Positions 1 to 12,968 of a stretch of DNA of 64,000 nucleotides are shown piece after piece. The notes under the pieces are model-generated. The model made no database searches, was not told the origin of the DNA, and saw only the letters and a program-made list of their open reading frames with translations. Positions within the stretch are counted from its first letter, which is position 1. Each line of letters starts with the position of its first letter. A program made the position numbers and the translations under genes. This DNA comes from Nemopilema nomurai (Eukaryota > Cnidaria > Scyphozoa > Rhizostomeae > Rhizostomatidae), in assembly GCA_003864495.1 (NCBI GenBank), contig ML133395.1, forward strand, positions 1,974,873 through 2,038,872. Reading direction: 5' to 3'.

Positions 1-3000
1 CTTCGCAGTAGTTTACTTTGATCGTCTTTAGTCGATTTGACGTAAAATAGAAACTTGATTTTTCATGCTCAGGGAGTGTACTGCAAGGCCTATAGTCTTA
101 CTATCTGGCGCCGAATTGATTGCAAATCTCAACCCCCGTAACTTCACATTCGGCACTCTGAACACCAAACCAACCTTCGCAGTAGTTTACTTTGATCGTC
201 TTTAGTCAATTTGACGTATAAAATAGAAACTTGATTTTTCATGCTCAGGGAGTGTACTGCAAGGCCTATAGTCTTACTATCTGGCGCCGAATTGATTGCA
301 AATCTCAACCCCCGTAACTTCACATTCGGCACTCTGAACACCAAACCAACCTTCGCAGTAGTTTACTTTGATCGTCTTTAGTCGATTTGACGTATAAAAT
401 AGAAACTTGATTTTTCATGCTCAGGGAGTGTACTGCAAGGCCTATAGTCTTACTATCTGGCGCCGAATTGATTGCAAATCTCAACCCCCGTAACTTCACA
501 TTCGGCACTCTGAACACCAAACCAACCTTCGCAGTAGTTTACTTTGATCGTCTTTAGTCGATTTGACGTATAAAATAGAAACTTGATTTTTCATGCTCAG
601 GAGTGTACTGCAAGGCCTATAGTCTTACTATCTGGCGCCGAATTGATTGCAAATCTCAACCCCCGTAACTTCACATTCGGCACTCTGAACACCAAACCAA
701 CCTTCGCAGTAGTTTACTTTGATCGTCTTTAGTCGATTTGACGTATAAAATAGAAACTTGATTTTTCATGCTCAGGGAGTGTACTGCAAGGCCTATAGTC
801 TTACTATCTGGCGCCGAATTGATTGCAAATCTCAACCCCCGTAACTTCACATTCGGCACTCTGAACACCAAACCAACCTTCGCAGTAGTTTACTTTGATC
901 GTCTTTAGTCGATTTGACGTATAAAATAGAAACTTGATTTTTCATGCTCAGGGAGTGTACTGCAAGGCCTATAGTCTTACTATCTGGCGCCGAATTGATT
1001 GCAAATCTCAACCCCCGTAACTTCACATTCGGCACTCTGAACACCAAACCAACCTTCGCAGTAGTTTACTTTGATCGTCTTTAGTCGATTTGACGTATAA
1101 AATAGAAACTTGATTTTTCATGCTCAGGGAGTGTACTGCAAGGCCTATAGTCTTACTATCTGGCGCCGAATTGATTGCAAATCTCAACCCCCGTAACTTC
1201 ACATTCGGCACTCTGAACACCAAACCAACCTTCGCAGTAGTTTACTTTGATCGTCTTTAGTCGATTTGACGTATAAAATAGAAACTTGATTTTTCATGCT
1301 CAGGGAGTGTACTGCAAGGCCTATAGTCTTACTATCTGGCGCCGAATTGATTGCAAATCTCAACCCCCGTAACTTCACATTCGGCACTCTGAACACCAAA
1401 CCAACCTTCGCAGTAGTTTACTTTGATCGTCTTTAGTCGATTTGACGTATAAAATAGAAACTTGATTTTTCATGCTCAGGGAGTGTACTGCAAGGCCTAT
1501 AGTCTTACTATCTGGCGCCGAATTGATTGCAAATCTCAACCCCCGTAACTTCACATTCGGCACTCTGAACACCAAACCAACCTTCGCAGTAGTTTACTTT
1601 GATCGTCTTTAGTCGATTTGACGTATAAAATAGAAACTTGATTTTTCATGCTCAGGGAGTGTACTGCAAGGCCTATAGTCTTACTATCTGGCGCCGAATT
1701 GATTGCAAATCTCAACCCCCGTAACTTCACATTCGGCACTCTGAACACCAAACCAACCTTCGCAGTAGTTTACTTTGATCGTCTTTAGTCGATTTGACGT
1801 ATAAAATAGAAACTTGATTTTTCATGCTCAGGGAGTGTACTGCAAGGCCTATAGTCTTACTATCTGGCGCCGAATTGATTGCAAATCTCAACCCCCGTAA
1901 CTTCACATTCGGCACTCTGAACACCAAACCAACCTTCGCAGTAGTTTACTTTGATCGTCTTTAGTCGATTTGACGTATAAAATAGAAACTTGATTTTTCA
2001 TGCTCAGGGAGTGTACTGCAAGGCCTATAGTCTTACTATCTGGCGCCGAATTGATTGCAAATCTCAACCCCCGTAACTTCACATTCGGCACTCTGAACAC
2101 CAAACCAACCTTCGCAGTAGTTTACTTTGATCGTCTTTAGTCGATTTGACGTATAAAATAGAAACTTGATTTTTCATGCTCAGGGAGTGTACTGCAAGGC
2201 CTATAGTCTTACTATCTGGCGCCGAATTGATTGCAAATCTCAACCCCCGTAACTTCACATTCGGCACTCTGAACACCAAACCAACCTTCGCAGTAGTTTA
2301 CTTTGATCGTCTTTAGTCGATTTGACGTATAAAATAGAAACTTGATTTTTCATGCTCAGGGAGTGTACTGCAAGGCCTATAGTCTTACTATCTGGCGCCG
2401 AATTGATTGCAAATCTCAACCCCCGTAACTTCACATTCGGCACTCTGAACACCAAACCAACCTTCGCAGTAGTTTACTTTGATCGTCTTTAGTCGATTTG
2501 ACGTATAAAATAGAAACTTGATTTTTCATGCTCAGGGAGTGTACTGCAAGGCCTATAGTCTTACTATCTGGCGCCGAATTGATTGCAAATCTCAACCCCC
2601 GTAACTTCACATTCGGCACTCTGAACACCAAACCAACCTTCGCAGTAGTTTACTTTGATCGTCTTTAGTCGATTTGACGTATAAAATAGAAACTTGATTT
2701 TTCATGCTCAGGGAGTGTACTGCAAGGCCTATAGTCTTACTATCTGGCGCCGAATTGATTGCAAATCTCAACCCCCGTAACTTCACATTCGGCACTCTGA
2801 ACACCAAACCAACCTTCGCAGTAGTTTACTTTGATCGTCTTTAGTCGATTTGACGTATAAAATAGAAACTTGATTTTTCATGCTCAGGGAGTGTACTGCA
2901 AGGCCTATAGTCTTACTATCTGGCGCCGAATTGATTGCAAATCTCAACCCCCGTAACTTCACATTCGGCACTCTGAACACCAAACCAACCTTCGCAGTAG

Positions 3001-6000
3001 TTTACTTTGATCGTCTTTAGTCAATTTGACGTATAAAATAGAAACTTGATTTTTCATGCTCAGGGAGTGTACTGCAAGGCCTATAGTCTTACTATCTGGC
3101 GCCGAATTGATTGCAAATCTCAACCCCCGTAACTTCACATTCGGCACTCTGAACACCAAACCAACCTTCGCAGTAGTTTACTTTGATCGTCTTTAGTCGA
3201 TTTGACGTATAAAATAGAAACTTGATTTTTCATGCTCAGGGAGTGTACTGCAAGGCCTATAGTCTTACTATCTGGCGCCGAATTGATTGCAAATCTCAAC
3301 CCCCGTAACTTCACATTCGGCACTCTGAACACCAAACCAACCTTCGCAGTAGTTTACTTTGATCGTCTTTAGTCGATTTGACGTATAAAATAGAAACTTG
3401 ATTTTTCATGCTCAGGGAGTGTACTGCAAGGCCTATAGTCTTACTATCTGGCGCCGAATTGATTGCAAATCTCAACCCCCGTAACTTCACATTCGGCACT
3501 CTGAACACCAAACCAACCTTCGCAGTAGTTTACTTTGATCGTCTTTAGTCGATTTGACGTATAAAATAGAAACTTGATTTTTCATGCTCAGGGAGTGTAC
3601 TGCAAGGCCTATAGTCTTACTATCTGGCGCCGAATTGATTGCAAATCTCAACCCCCGTAACTTCACATTCGGCACTCTGAACACCAAACCAACCTTCGCA
3701 GTAGTTTACTTTGATCGTCTTTAGTCGATTTGACGTATAAAATAGAAACTTGATTTTTCATGCTCAGGGAGTGTACTGCAAGGCCTATAGTCTTACTATC
3801 TGGCGCCGAATTGATTGCAAATCTCAACCCCCGTAACTTCACATTCGGCACTCTGAACACCAAACCAACCTTCGCAGTAGTTTACTTTGATCGTCTTTAG
3901 TCGATTTGACGTATAAAATAGAAACTTGATTTTTCATGCTCAGGGAGTGTACTGCAAGGCCTATAGTCTTACTATCTGGCGCCGAATTGATTGCAAATCT
4001 CAACCCCCGTAACTTCACATTCGGCACTCTGAACACCAAACCAACCTTCGCAGTAGTTTACTTTGATCGTCTTTAGTCGATTTGACGTATAAAATAGAAA
4101 CTTGATTTTTCATGCTCAGGGAGTGTACTGCAAGGCCTATAGTCTTACTATCTGGCGCCGAATTGATTGCAAATCTCAACCCCCGTAACTTCACATTCGG
4201 CACTCTGAACACCAAACCAACCTTCGCAGTAGTTTACTTTGATCGTCTTTAGTCGATTTGACGTATAAAATAGAAACTTGATTTTTCATGCTCAGGGAGT
4301 GTACTGCAAGGCCTATAGTCTTACTATCTGGCGCCGAATTGATTGCAAATCTCAACCCCCGTAACTTCACATTCGGCACTCTGAACACCAAACCAACCTT
4401 CGCAGTAGTTTACTTTGATCGTCTTTAGTCGATTTGACGTATAAAATAGAAACTTGATTTTTCATGCTCAGGGAGTGTACTGCAAGGCCTATAGTCTTAC
4501 TATCTGGCGCCGAATTGATTGCAAATCTCAACCCCCGTAACTTCACATTCGGCACTCTGAACACCAAACCAACCTTCGCAGTAGTTTACTTTGATCGTCT
4601 TTAGTCGATTTGACGTATAAAATAGAAACTTGATTTTTCATGCTCAGGGAGTGTACTGCAAGGCCTATAGTCTTACTATCTGGCGCCGAATTGATTGCAA
4701 ATCTCAACCCCCGTAACTTCACATTCGGCACTCTGAACACCAAACCAACCTTCGCAGTAGTTTACTTTGATCGTCTTTAGTCAATTTGACGTATAAAATA
4801 GAAACTTGATTTTTCATGCTCAGGGAGTGTACTGCAAGGCCTATAGTCTTACTATCTGGCGCCGAATTGATTGCAAATCTCAACCCCCGTAACTTCACAT
4901 TCACTCTGAACACGAAACCAACCTTCGCAGTAGTTTACTCTGATCGTCTTTAGTCAAGATGACGTATAAAATAGAAACTTGATTTTTCATGCTCAGGGAG
5001 TGTACTGCAAGGCCTATAGTCTTACTATCTGGCGCCGAATTGATTGCAAATCTCAACCCCCGTAACTTCACATTCGGCACTCTGAACACCAAACCAACCT
5101 TCGCAGTAGTTTACTTTGATCGTCTTTAGTCGATTTGACGTATAAAATAGAAACTTGATTTTTCATGCTCAGGGAGTGTACTGCAAGGCCTATAGTCTTA
5201 CTATCTGGCGCCGAATTGATTGCAAATCTCAACCCCCGTAACTTCACATTCGGCACTCTGAACACCAAACCAACCTTCGCAGTAGTTTACTTTGATCGTC
5301 TTTAGTCGATTTGACGTATAAAATAGAAACTTGATTTTTCATGCTCAGGGAGTGTACTGCAAGGCCTATAGTCTTACTATCTGGCGCCGAATTGATTGCA
5401 AATCTCAACCCCCGTAACTTCACATTCGGCACTCTGAACACCAAACCAACCTTCGCAGTAGTTTACTTTGATCGTCTTTAGTCGATTTGACGTATAAAAT
5501 AGAAACTTGATTTTTCATGCTCAGGGAGTGTACTGCAAGGCCTATAGTCTTACTATCTGGCGCCGAATTGATTGCAAATCTCAACCCCCGTAACTTCACA
5601 TTCGGCACTCTGAACACCAAACCAACCTTCGCAGTAGTTTACTTTGATCGTCTTTAGTCGATTTGACGTATAAAATAGAAACTTGATTTTTCATGCTCAG
5701 GGAGTGTACTGCAAGGCCTATAGTCTTACTATCTGGCGCCGAATTGATTGCAAATCTCAACCCCCGTAACTTCACATTCGGCACTCTGAACACCAAACCA
5801 ACCTTCGCAGTAGTTTACTTTGATCGTCTTTAGTCGATTTGACGTATAAAATAGAAACTTGATTTTTCATGCTCAGGGAGTGTACTGCAAGGCCTATAGT
5901 CTTACTATCTGGCGCCGAATTGATTGCAAATCTCAACCCCCGTAACTTCACATTCGGCACTCTGAACACCAAACCAACCTTCGCAGTAGTTTACTTTGAT

Positions 6001-6996
6001 CGTCTTTAGTCGATTTGACGTATAAAATAGAAACTTGATTTTTCATGCTCAGGGAGTGTACTGCAAGGCCTATAGTCTTACTATCTGGCGCCGAATTGAT
6101 TGCAAATCTCAACCCCCGTAACTTCACATTCGGCACTCTGAACACCAAACCAACCTTCGCAGTAGTTTACTTTGATCGTCTTTAGTCGATTTGACGTATA
6201 AAATAGAAACTTGATTTTTCATGCTCAGGGAGTGTACTGCAAGGCCTATAGTCTTACTATCTGGCGCCGAATTGATTGCAAATCTCAACCCCCGTAACTT
6301 CACATTCGGCACTCTGAACACCAAACCAACCTTCGCAGTAGTTTACTTTGATCGTCTTTAGTCGATTTGACGTATAAAATAGAAACTTGATTTTTCATGC
6401 TCAGGGAGTGTACTGCAAGGCCTATAGTCTTACTATCTGGCGCCGAATTGATTGCAAATCTCAACCCCCGTAACTTCACATTCGGCACTCTGAACACCAA
6501 ACCAACCTTCGCAGTAGTTTACTTTGATCGTCTTTAGTCGATTTGACGTATAAAATAGAAACTTGATTTTTCATGCTCAGGGAGTGTACTGCAAGGCCTA
6601 TAGTCTTACTATCTGGCGCCGAATTGATTGCAAATCTCAACCCCCGTAACTTCACATTCGGCACTCTGAACACCAAACCAACCTTCGCAGTAGTTTACTT
6701 TGATCGTCTTTAGTCGATTTGACGTATAAAATAGAAACTTGATTTTTCATGCTCAGGGAGTGTACTGCAAGGCCTATAGTCTTACTATCTGGCGCCGAAT
6801 TGATTGCAAATCTCAACCCCGTAACTTCACATTCGGCACTCTGAACACCAAACCAACCTTCGCAGTAGTTTACTTTGATCGTCTTTAGTCGATTTGACGT
6901 ATAAAATAGAAACTTGATTTTTCATGCTCAGGGAGTGTACTGCAAGGCCTATAGTCTTACTATCTGGCGCCGAATTGATTGCAAATCTCAACCCCG
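1..6996. repeat. 176-bp tandem satellite array, about 40 copies
   Basis: The same unit recurs every 176 bp from base 1 to about 6996, where it stops abruptly inside a unit after 'aaatctcaacccc'. The left end is cut by the window, so the true array is longer. Copies are almost identical. Visible variants are: loss of TA in the first partial copy (near 50), loss of one G near 600, a G-to-A change in 'gtcgattt' in three copies (near 207, 3022 and 4781), one divergent junction at 4900-4960, and one C lost near 6820. Each unit carries TATAAAATAG on the + strand and a GGCGCC site. On the - strand each unit opens a 66-codon frame, but it starts at TTG and 176 is not a multiple of three, so frames do not join. 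I recognise no rRNA, snRNA or tRNA in it. Such homogeneity is typical of recently amplified satellite DNA. Confidence 0.97.
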
Positions 6997-9900
6997 TTGG
7001 AAAATAACCAAGAGCTGGCAGAATAAATAGCCAGTTTCGACTTTTGTATACTCTTGAGTGTCGGGCGTAAAGCACTTTAGGTATGCAAAAACTAATTGCA
7101 CTAATTCTAACTATTGCGAAGTTTCGTTCGGCAAAGTACTTGTTTAAACAAAATGATTTCGTGTAGAATAGTCAAAAGACCGGGCGTTGGTAATTAAAAT
7201 TCTGAAAGGCATTACGGACTTTCCTGGGAGCAGAAATTATGTAGATGAAGCTCAAAAAGTTCATAACTTGAATTAACTAGTTTCGTCTGCTATATTTATT
7301 GATCAAAGTCTACAACAAATTAAGATAAGATATATTTTAAATATACCTTTAGGACGCTTTGAGTTTAGGTCTTTCTAGATTGGCTACGTACACTGGAAAA
7401 AACAACACAGAAGCTGCTATGGCCTATTTCATGTTCTGTTTTTGAAGATGCCGTCTGTCGGTGTCAGTTTACTGCAAGATGTAGCTATATCAAATCACTT
7501 AACATCAAGTTTTTTAAGTCAATAGAGAGTTGAAAAATTCATTCTGATTTCCTAAATGAAAAGCTGCGAACAGGGGAAATCTTAGGTAAGTTGAAAAATG
7601 TGTTCCAAAAATCCGTGTCGGAGATACTAGTTTGTTGTCGCTCAGCCTTGTTTAAAGGCTAATATAATTTGCTTGCTGGGATACATTCGATTACTAATAG
7701 GACAAGTAGTCTTAATTTCACAATTACATTTGAGATCTCAAATGATTGGAAACCATAATCTTTCTTGAATTCCAGTAGTTAAACTTTGGATTACAAGACC
7801 AAGGGAAATATTTACACAAATAAATCGCTGATACCTAAATTCAAAGGGCCACCATTGTGCAAGAAAACTGACCATTACTATCAACTTCATGGAGGCAAAG
7901 GCTCGTCTATCTATTTTATTACAAAACACAATAACAAAATCTTAAAATAGCTATAATGTCCAAAATTTGAAAATTCAAAACCCTTTGACAAATATTTAAA
8001 ATCCAGACTTGTCGGACTTGAAAAACATCAGCAACTGATAAAAGATGTAGCAAAAGGCTATATATCCTACCTGGATTGCTTTCGATCTAAATCTAGAAAA
8101 CTATGTTAATCTTAGTTCAACGCACCTTATATACGATAAACGATGACACTGTAGCTTAGATAAAGACTCCTGCAAAAGGGTTTGAGCCAAGGAAAGGGGT
8201 AAAGAAGCGCGTTTGGGTCATATGTTGAGGCGGTGTCCCATGGTGATTTTTCGATGACGGCGTTTTCTGGCCACGTCTGGGGAATTGTTTCGTTATTATG
8301 GCAGGAAAAGGTTAATAATCGGCTTAATCTGCAATTATGATACCCATATTTCATACTTTTCGTTAAGGTGCGAAAACGACGATATAAATTACAACGTGCA
8401 ACTTTACAAAAAAGACATTGCTGATTGGCCTGATTTTCTTCGATGATTGAAAGTGAAAGGGTTCGCTTCAGTCCCACTTTAACTATATGGTATGCCTAGT
8501 CTATATTGGCAGGTTGGAAGATCGCTCTTCAAGTAATGCCGAACTAAATCGGCCAGAGACTGGAAGATTGGCTCGCCCTCCCTGAGAAACAAAACGCCCT
8601 AGAATGAAGAAGAGTAAATTCATTGTCCAGCGTCATGCTAAATGCCTAAAAAACCCTAGATACAAGGTGCATTTACTAGGACAGCTCTTCTGTAACAGGA
8701 AAAAAGGCGTGATATTCATAATTCAAGTAAACTTGAGAGCAGCCTCTAGCTTCTAAAGCCCTGTAAAGCAGTCTCTAGCAAGCTGAATATCTCAGCAATG
8801 TCTTGTTCCCAGCTATTGTTAGCCAATTTGCTGACACAACTGTACAGGGTAATGCCAAATGCATTGAAAATTCTCTACATAATATCCATTTCTCACATTT
8901 GCATAAAAACAACATGAGCTATCACGTACAATTTGCTTACGACAAACATTCTATCCCACTGGCATGCTTTTTATAGAGAACTAACGGCTATTATGAATCA
9001 AATGTTCTTCCACATTAAGCTTTGGTAAGGTCATTAGCAAGCAACTTCCCTTTAAGCCACGTGTTTACGAATTTTTCAGAAATGCTTTGATGTATGAAAT
9101 GCACATGTAAGACACTTGCCACCAAATGGTGTATTAGAAAGCGTAACGACAAAACTTCTTAACTTTCCAAACAAAAACCCATTTAAAAACTTAGGCCAAC
9201 CCTATATTGTCAATTTTAAAGTTAGCGACAACAATAATAGCTGTCTGGGTAAAATAGATTGGTCAAGGTAATCTAGTTGAAGAGCTCTTCATTTTTAAAA
9301 GATCTTAAAAACGTAGAAAATAAGCATTATTTTCTGACGAAAGAAATAAATACTTGATAAAACTTACGTTTCTGTTGAATACTTGGTAGTGTTTACAGTC
9401 GCCATTAACAAACACGGATAGAACTTTCAGCTATAATATAGAAAGAAATCATAATAAGTAGACAGCACGATGAACAACATTAAATTATTTCCGACAGCTT
9501 AAGAAGAAATGAACCGATATCACACGGACGATCTGTCTTTTAGATAGATGATACAACTGCCTACAATTTCAACCCAATCAAACGATGAAAGCCTGTGGTG
9601 AATTGTTGTAAAGTTACAAGATAAAGCACAGTTGTTTATGACATAGATAACGTTGAAGAATGTCAGCAATTATTCACCCCGGTCCTTCCTTCTCGAATCA
9701 GGTACATTCCTTGTTTTGCTATACTCTTTAGAAGACTAGAATGAAATTAAAAAAAAACATTAAAATATAATGTCACGAATTCTAAAACATAATTAAAAAT
9801 CAGCAATACACAATTTGCAATACACAATTGGTTAATACACAATTTTATTTGTTGTTATCATACGAATCAGTCAATATGGTAGCGGTTTCAAGATTCTCCT

Positions 9901-10366
9901 GACCTGTTTATTTGTTTAGTTGCTTGTTTACTTGTTTATTCATTATATTCAAGTGATGAAAATCTAGCATAAGCTGAAATCGAGCATTTCGCATTTTAGC
10001 CACTTTGGGCCTGAGAAGGTTCCTGCCTTAGTTAATGGATCGAAAGCCAAATATAAGTTGAGACTGAAATGGGCTCTTTCTACTCTTCAAAATGGCAACC
10101 TACTCGAACTAAAATTACTTGACTGTGCCACGTTTTGAATATCATTAAAGGACAAAAGGACAAGTGGTTACAGGCCAACAAGACGGAAGGGGACATGGGC
10201 AGAATGGTGTTGACCAAAGCAAAAATACGTCACCAACTACATGGAAAAGAATTCAAACAAAAATAACAGAAACCCCATTGGTTTGATGGACCCAGCGGAA
10301 ACCAAAAAATGTCTGGTTTTGCAAAACATGGACATTACACAGAGCTTTGAACCAACGCTTTATTTG
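6997..10366. other. No recognisable gene
   Basis: AT-rich sequence between the satellite and the proline-rich gene. The longest open frame, 8127-8477 on the - strand (116 codons), starts at GTG, has no family resemblance I can see and no clear splice context. I see no repeat or RNA gene here. Confidence 0.5.
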
Positions 10367-12968
10367 TTAATACTTTTTGTCCGACATCCCTCGAACCACG
10401 CAAATGTCAGAAAGTGATGAAGAGCTGACAAAATAGGATCGAATCCAGTTGCGGATCGAAGCCACATGGCAGAAAGTAAGAAGGAGCGCACGATTGGCTA
10501 ATTATGGCTAGAAACTGAAAACCTGTTTCTAAATAAAAACAAAATCTTACCATTCAGAAGTTTCCCTTGACAAGGAGTCTTGAAATGCAGAAAGCGGGAG
10601 CACTTTTTCGTCTGGATCGTTCGGGGATACCTATATCAAAACAGAAATACTGACCACTCAGTCGTTTTCGTTATTAACAACCAAACCATCTATGAACTTG
10701 AAAATTACACAAAACCATCTATTTAATTAAGCCCTGTTTGCATATTCTTATACCAAACCAGAAAATCCCGTATTTTATAAGGCCTTAAGGCACTTGTTTC
10801 CTAACGAGGTTGAGATATAAAATTCATAATCAACAAAGTATCGGTTTGGCTGTAAATAAATCGGTTCGAGCATCAACTCTCGCATTAACTCGTCTATCAA
10901 CTCATTACCATTGTCACATAAAATGCGTACCTGAGGCGGGTCGACAGGCTTTCTCTTTGTGCTGCAGCCGCTTGGCGCCCCTCTCTGCAACCTGTGAAAA
11001 TAAAATGGAAACGCCGGTTACCCAAAATTAGATACCGATCACCCAAGACTGAAACATTGGTCGCCTATAATCGAATCACCGGTCACCAGAAATTGAAACA
11101 CCCGTTACCCTAAATTGAAACACCGGTCGCCTAAAATTGAAACATCGGTCGCCTTAAATCGAAACACGGTTACCTGAAACAAAACATCATATATTCCCGC
11201 ACTAGCTTGCTGACTACGCCAGGTGCTTGAGACGGGACCTAACAAATCATGCTTAAAAACAAAGAAACGTTGTTACTCTATCTAATTGTCACTGCATCCT
11301 AAGCAATGTGAAAGTATCCTAAAAATATAGGCCTAAAAACGGAGGTTTTCGGCTGAAAAGTGAGTGAAGTAATTTCACATGTAATTCATGAATACTGCAA
11401 GGAATCTTACACGAAGAAAACGTCAACATACATTTTGCTGGGAGCGCTAGGCTGGTTGCCATTACAGTCGTCCGAATCTGAGCTGTCACTATCGTGTCCT
11501 AGAAAAGTAAAACGGTATCTTACTTAAAAAAGGTAAAAGATTGCATGAAGATCTGGGAAGAAGAGAGAACGCCAATCATGGGATAGGACTCAACTCAGAT
11601 CCCTCCTCCCCTGTCCTCTTTGCTGGGGAACGTCTAATAATAATAATTGTAAGAATGCTCTTGACTCGTAAAAGCGAAGTATGAAAAGTTTGCAAAAACA
11701 ACAGGGGTGCAAAAACAAGAAGATGCAAAAATGTAGTGCAAATGCATGGGGTGCAAAAGTAAGGGGGTTCGAGAACAATGTGGGTGCAAAAACAAGGGGG
11801 TTCAAATGCAAGGGGATGCAAAAGCAATGAGGTGCAAGGTAACGGGGAAAAGAAGGGTGCAAAAAAAAAGCAAAAACAATGTAGTGCAAATGCATGGAGT
11901 GCGAATACAATATGGATGCAAAAGCAATGGGGTGGAAATGCAACTTGGTGCAAAAAATGAGGTGCGAAGATAAATGGGTGCAAAAACAAATAGAATGTAA
12001 AAACAGGTGCGATTGGAAAAGACAGCCGCTAAGTGCGTAAACAAAAAAGAGAAGACCAGTTTTCAAGAGCATCAACAAACCTTCAGTCTTCAAACGGCTG
12101 AATTTCATAGCTGCGACCTGCTTTTGGGTCTTTCTGTTTGAGCTTCTTAGCCAATGCATCAGCCTCTCCCCTTTTTGAAACGTAAATATCCTCCGGCATG
12201 CACAGCTGCCACAGTGGCACATGTGATTTTGGAGGTAACACTGGCTTTTGGCCTGGTCTGGGCTTCGGATGGTTGGTAAGACTGGCTTAGAATTAGGATC
12301 TGGGTATGGGGGCATGGATCTTCCAGGGGTTGTGGGGCCAGAGGTTTTGCGGGCTTAGGGATAAAAGGATTAGGCTTTTCAGCTCTTCCTAAAGCGGGTG
12401 GTAGCCCCGGTAGCCTGCCCGTCCTTTTTGGAAGCAAAGGTGGGGTGGCTCTGAAGGTGGCTCGCTAGTTTTTGTTGACATCCACGGCTTGCCAGCATTA
12501 GCAACAGGTCTTGGGGGCTGAAAGGTTTCTATGTCGTCTGTCTTCTCATACTTGTGTTGCACCTCTGCAGTTTCTTCGGGTAACAAACCTCGTTCCAAGC
12601 AATAGCTGTATGACTCACTGCGAAGAATGACATTTATGACGGAAGTTAGCAAAGTCTCTTAATAAAAAGCTGAGTCACTGCACTGGTAAAAAGTTAAACG
12701 AGAAACATTTGATACCTCCTCTCTTACCTAAAGAATAATTCAAGCTTTCTCTATTCGATCGTCATCACAGCTTGCGTGTTTGATTTCTAAGACCATTGGT
12801 CCTATGACTATTTTTAATTGCGCTCAAGTACACACCTATGAAAATCCATCCGTTATTGTCGATTCAAGATATTATCAATTCTCATTTCACTTTTTGCAAA
12901 GATTTAGATGCATACCATCCATCAGCTGCCACTCTCCCCATTTCTTGAGCTAGCTTTTCCAACCAAAC
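10367..12968 (-). CDS. Unidentified proline-rich protein, 3' exons, frame-damaged
   Basis: Phase-consistent exons on the - strand: 12968-12916 (VWLEKLAQEMGRVAADG), 12617-12083, 11498-11411 (acidic, Ser-rich, DSDSSDSDD), 10991-10931, 10630-10551 and 10424-10367 (stop TAA). The 12617-12083 exon starts in phase 2 after a good acceptor and encodes KYEKTDDIETFQPPRPV. It then becomes strongly proline-rich (PNPFIPKPAKPLAPQP) and ends GRSYEIQPFED before TGA at 12085-12083. The proline-rich reading moves through all three frames and returns to the first, consistent with three separate one-base losses. Whether the protein ends at that TGA or splices on to the four lower exons is unresolved: a donor at AAAGCAG/GTCGCA would give the right phase but is weak. 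The short Trp-containing first exon could be the last helix of a PH-like domain, but that is a guess. Upstream exons, presumably between 13 and 17 kb, were not found. Confidence 0.45.
11008..11180. repeat. 22-bp minisatellite, about 8 degenerate copies
   Basis: Successive units resemble GAAACACCGGTCGCCTAAAATT with several substitutions each. The array starts just upstream (in gene sense) of the 10991-10931 exon, inside the preceding intron. It is too diverged to be recent, and I see no coding reading through it. Confidence 0.85.
11695..11995. repeat. Degenerate minisatellite, about 16-bp GTGCAAAAACAATGGG units
   Basis: The motif 'gtgcaaaaNcaaNggg' recurs about every 14-18 bp with many substitutions and uneven spacing. 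The array keeps several frames open on both strands, so the long frames here are repeat artefacts and not genes. It lies in an intron or the 3' flank of the proline-rich gene. Confidence 0.85.

Noticed and set aside
1..6996. CRISPR-like or rDNA/snRNA array
   Set aside because: There are no spacers, and the whole unit repeats without variable segments. No snRNA or 5S sequence was recognised, and the context is eukaryotic.
144..7075. Forty overlapping 66-codon frames on the - strand as a peptide gene array
   Set aside because: They start at TTG, follow the satellite period exactly, and 176 bp is not a multiple of three; the near identity is at DNA level with no sign of coding constraint.
8127..8477. 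116-codon - strand frame as a gene
   Set aside because: Non-ATG start, no domain, no splice partners.
11576..12315. Long frames on both strands (for example 241 codons on -)
   Set aside because: They run through the GTGCAAAAACAA minisatellite, which lacks stops in several frames; composition is repeat-driven.
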